A DNA stretch of 64,000 bases from JAFKKS01 sp050187875 (GTDB lineage: Bacteria; Pseudomonadota; Alphaproteobacteria; Rhizobiales; Xanthobacteraceae): assembly GCA_050187875.1 (NCBI GenBank), contig JBFWXB010000010.1, positions 1 to 64,000 on the forward strand, read 5' to 3'. Position 1 is the stretch's first letter; each line of letters begins with the position of its first letter. The position numbers and the translations under genes are program-made. The notes below the pieces were generated by a model. The model did no database searches and was not told where the DNA came from. It saw only the letters and a list, made by a program, of their open reading frames with translations. Positions 63,683 through 64,000 of this stretch are shown here, piece after piece.

Positions 63683-64000
63683 TCAATCCGAATACTTGAT
63701 GCGCGGATCGAGCGCCGCGTACAGCATGTCGACGATGAAATTGATGACGACGGCGATGATCGCGACGAACATCACCAGGTTCTGCACGATCGGATAGTCG
63801 CGCCAGCGGATCGCTTCGACCAGGAAGCGGGCGACGCCGGGAATGTTGAACACCGTTTCGGTGACGATCAGGCCGCCCATGAGGAACGCGGCCTCGATTC
63901 CGATCACGGTGATGACGGGAAGGATGGCGTTGCGCAGCGCGTGATCGTAATTCACCGTCGCGTCGGTCGCGCCCTTGGCGCGCGCCGTGCGGATGTAGTC
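63683..64000 (-). CDS. dppB: Peptide/nickel-type ABC transporter permease (DppB/OppB-like), partial
   Basis: The last 106 codons of a DppB-type permease are present and the gene runs off the window. The EAA loop DYIRTARAKGATDATVNYDH is cut at the edge, followed by ALRNAILPVITVIGIEAAFL and the C-terminal NFIVDMLYAALDPRIKYSD. The binding-protein gene is expected further upstream, outside the window. Confidence 0.92.
   Translation of the reverse strand, partial: DYIRTARAKGATDATVNYDHALRNAILPVITVIGIEAAFLMGGLIVTETVFNIPGVARFLVEAIRWRDYPIVQNLVMFVAIIAVVINFIVDMLYAALDPRIKYSD

Overview
The window is GC-rich bacterial chromosome, most likely from an alphaproteobacterium of the order Hyphomicrobiales. The clues are several branched-chain amino acid/amide and sugar or peptide ABC operons, a narKGHJI set, tightly overlapping ATGA/TGATG gene junctions, and intergenic palindromic repeats of types I associate with that order. 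This is a judgement from gene content; no search was run. The first ~100 bases are C/G-homopolymer rich and look like a low-quality contig end.

Layout. (1) 1-7903, minus strand: a catabolic operon hyuA-hyuB-FAD amine oxidase-Old Yellow Enzyme-ABC binding protein-livH, divergent from an XRE-cupin regulator (8046-8648) that faces an SDR gene. (2) 9.7-16.1 kb: a decaying segment with an unrecognised protein remnant, a second and frameshifted hyuA/hyuB pair, a GcvT-type C-terminal fragment, a broken IS3 transposase, a possible low-GC orphan gene and a DUF6790-like pseudogene with a nonsense codon. (3) 16.3-24.9 kb, minus strand: complete respiratory nitrate reductase operon narK-G-H-J-I plus a PpiC-type isomerase. 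(4) 25-34.4 kb: an EamA exporter, a VIT-APC-(broken YeeE/YedE) operon, a PepSY/cytochrome b561/two-component module, then a gene graveyard (HisD-like, class IV aminotransferase and IS630 remnants) next to tRNA-Ser(CGA). (5) 34.5-46.8 kb: ordinary chromosomal genes (ABC exporter, glycosyltransferase, MFS, PRC-barrel, CDF exporter, hydrolase, ceramidase-like, LptF/LptG, GMC oxidoreductase, SDR). (6) 47.1-59.2 kb, plus strand: a Liv-type ABC system with a fused LivHM permease, followed by a flavin monooxygenase-like protein and a CMD/AhpD-like pair, then a complete sugar-type ABC importer. (7) 59.4-64 kb, minus strand: a family III CoA-transferase and the dppBCDF part of a peptide-type importer that runs off the window.

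Together the genes describe a soil- or water-type heterotroph that takes up amides, peptides and related small organics, opens cyclic amides with ATP-dependent hydantoinases, oxidises amines with flavoenzymes, and can respire nitrate. I did not find a clearly new defence or mobile system. The most interesting items are the PepSY/cyt b561/two-component module, the fused LivHM plus monooxygenase/CMD operon, a palindromic element that appears to have rebuilt the start of livF, and repeated composite palindromes.
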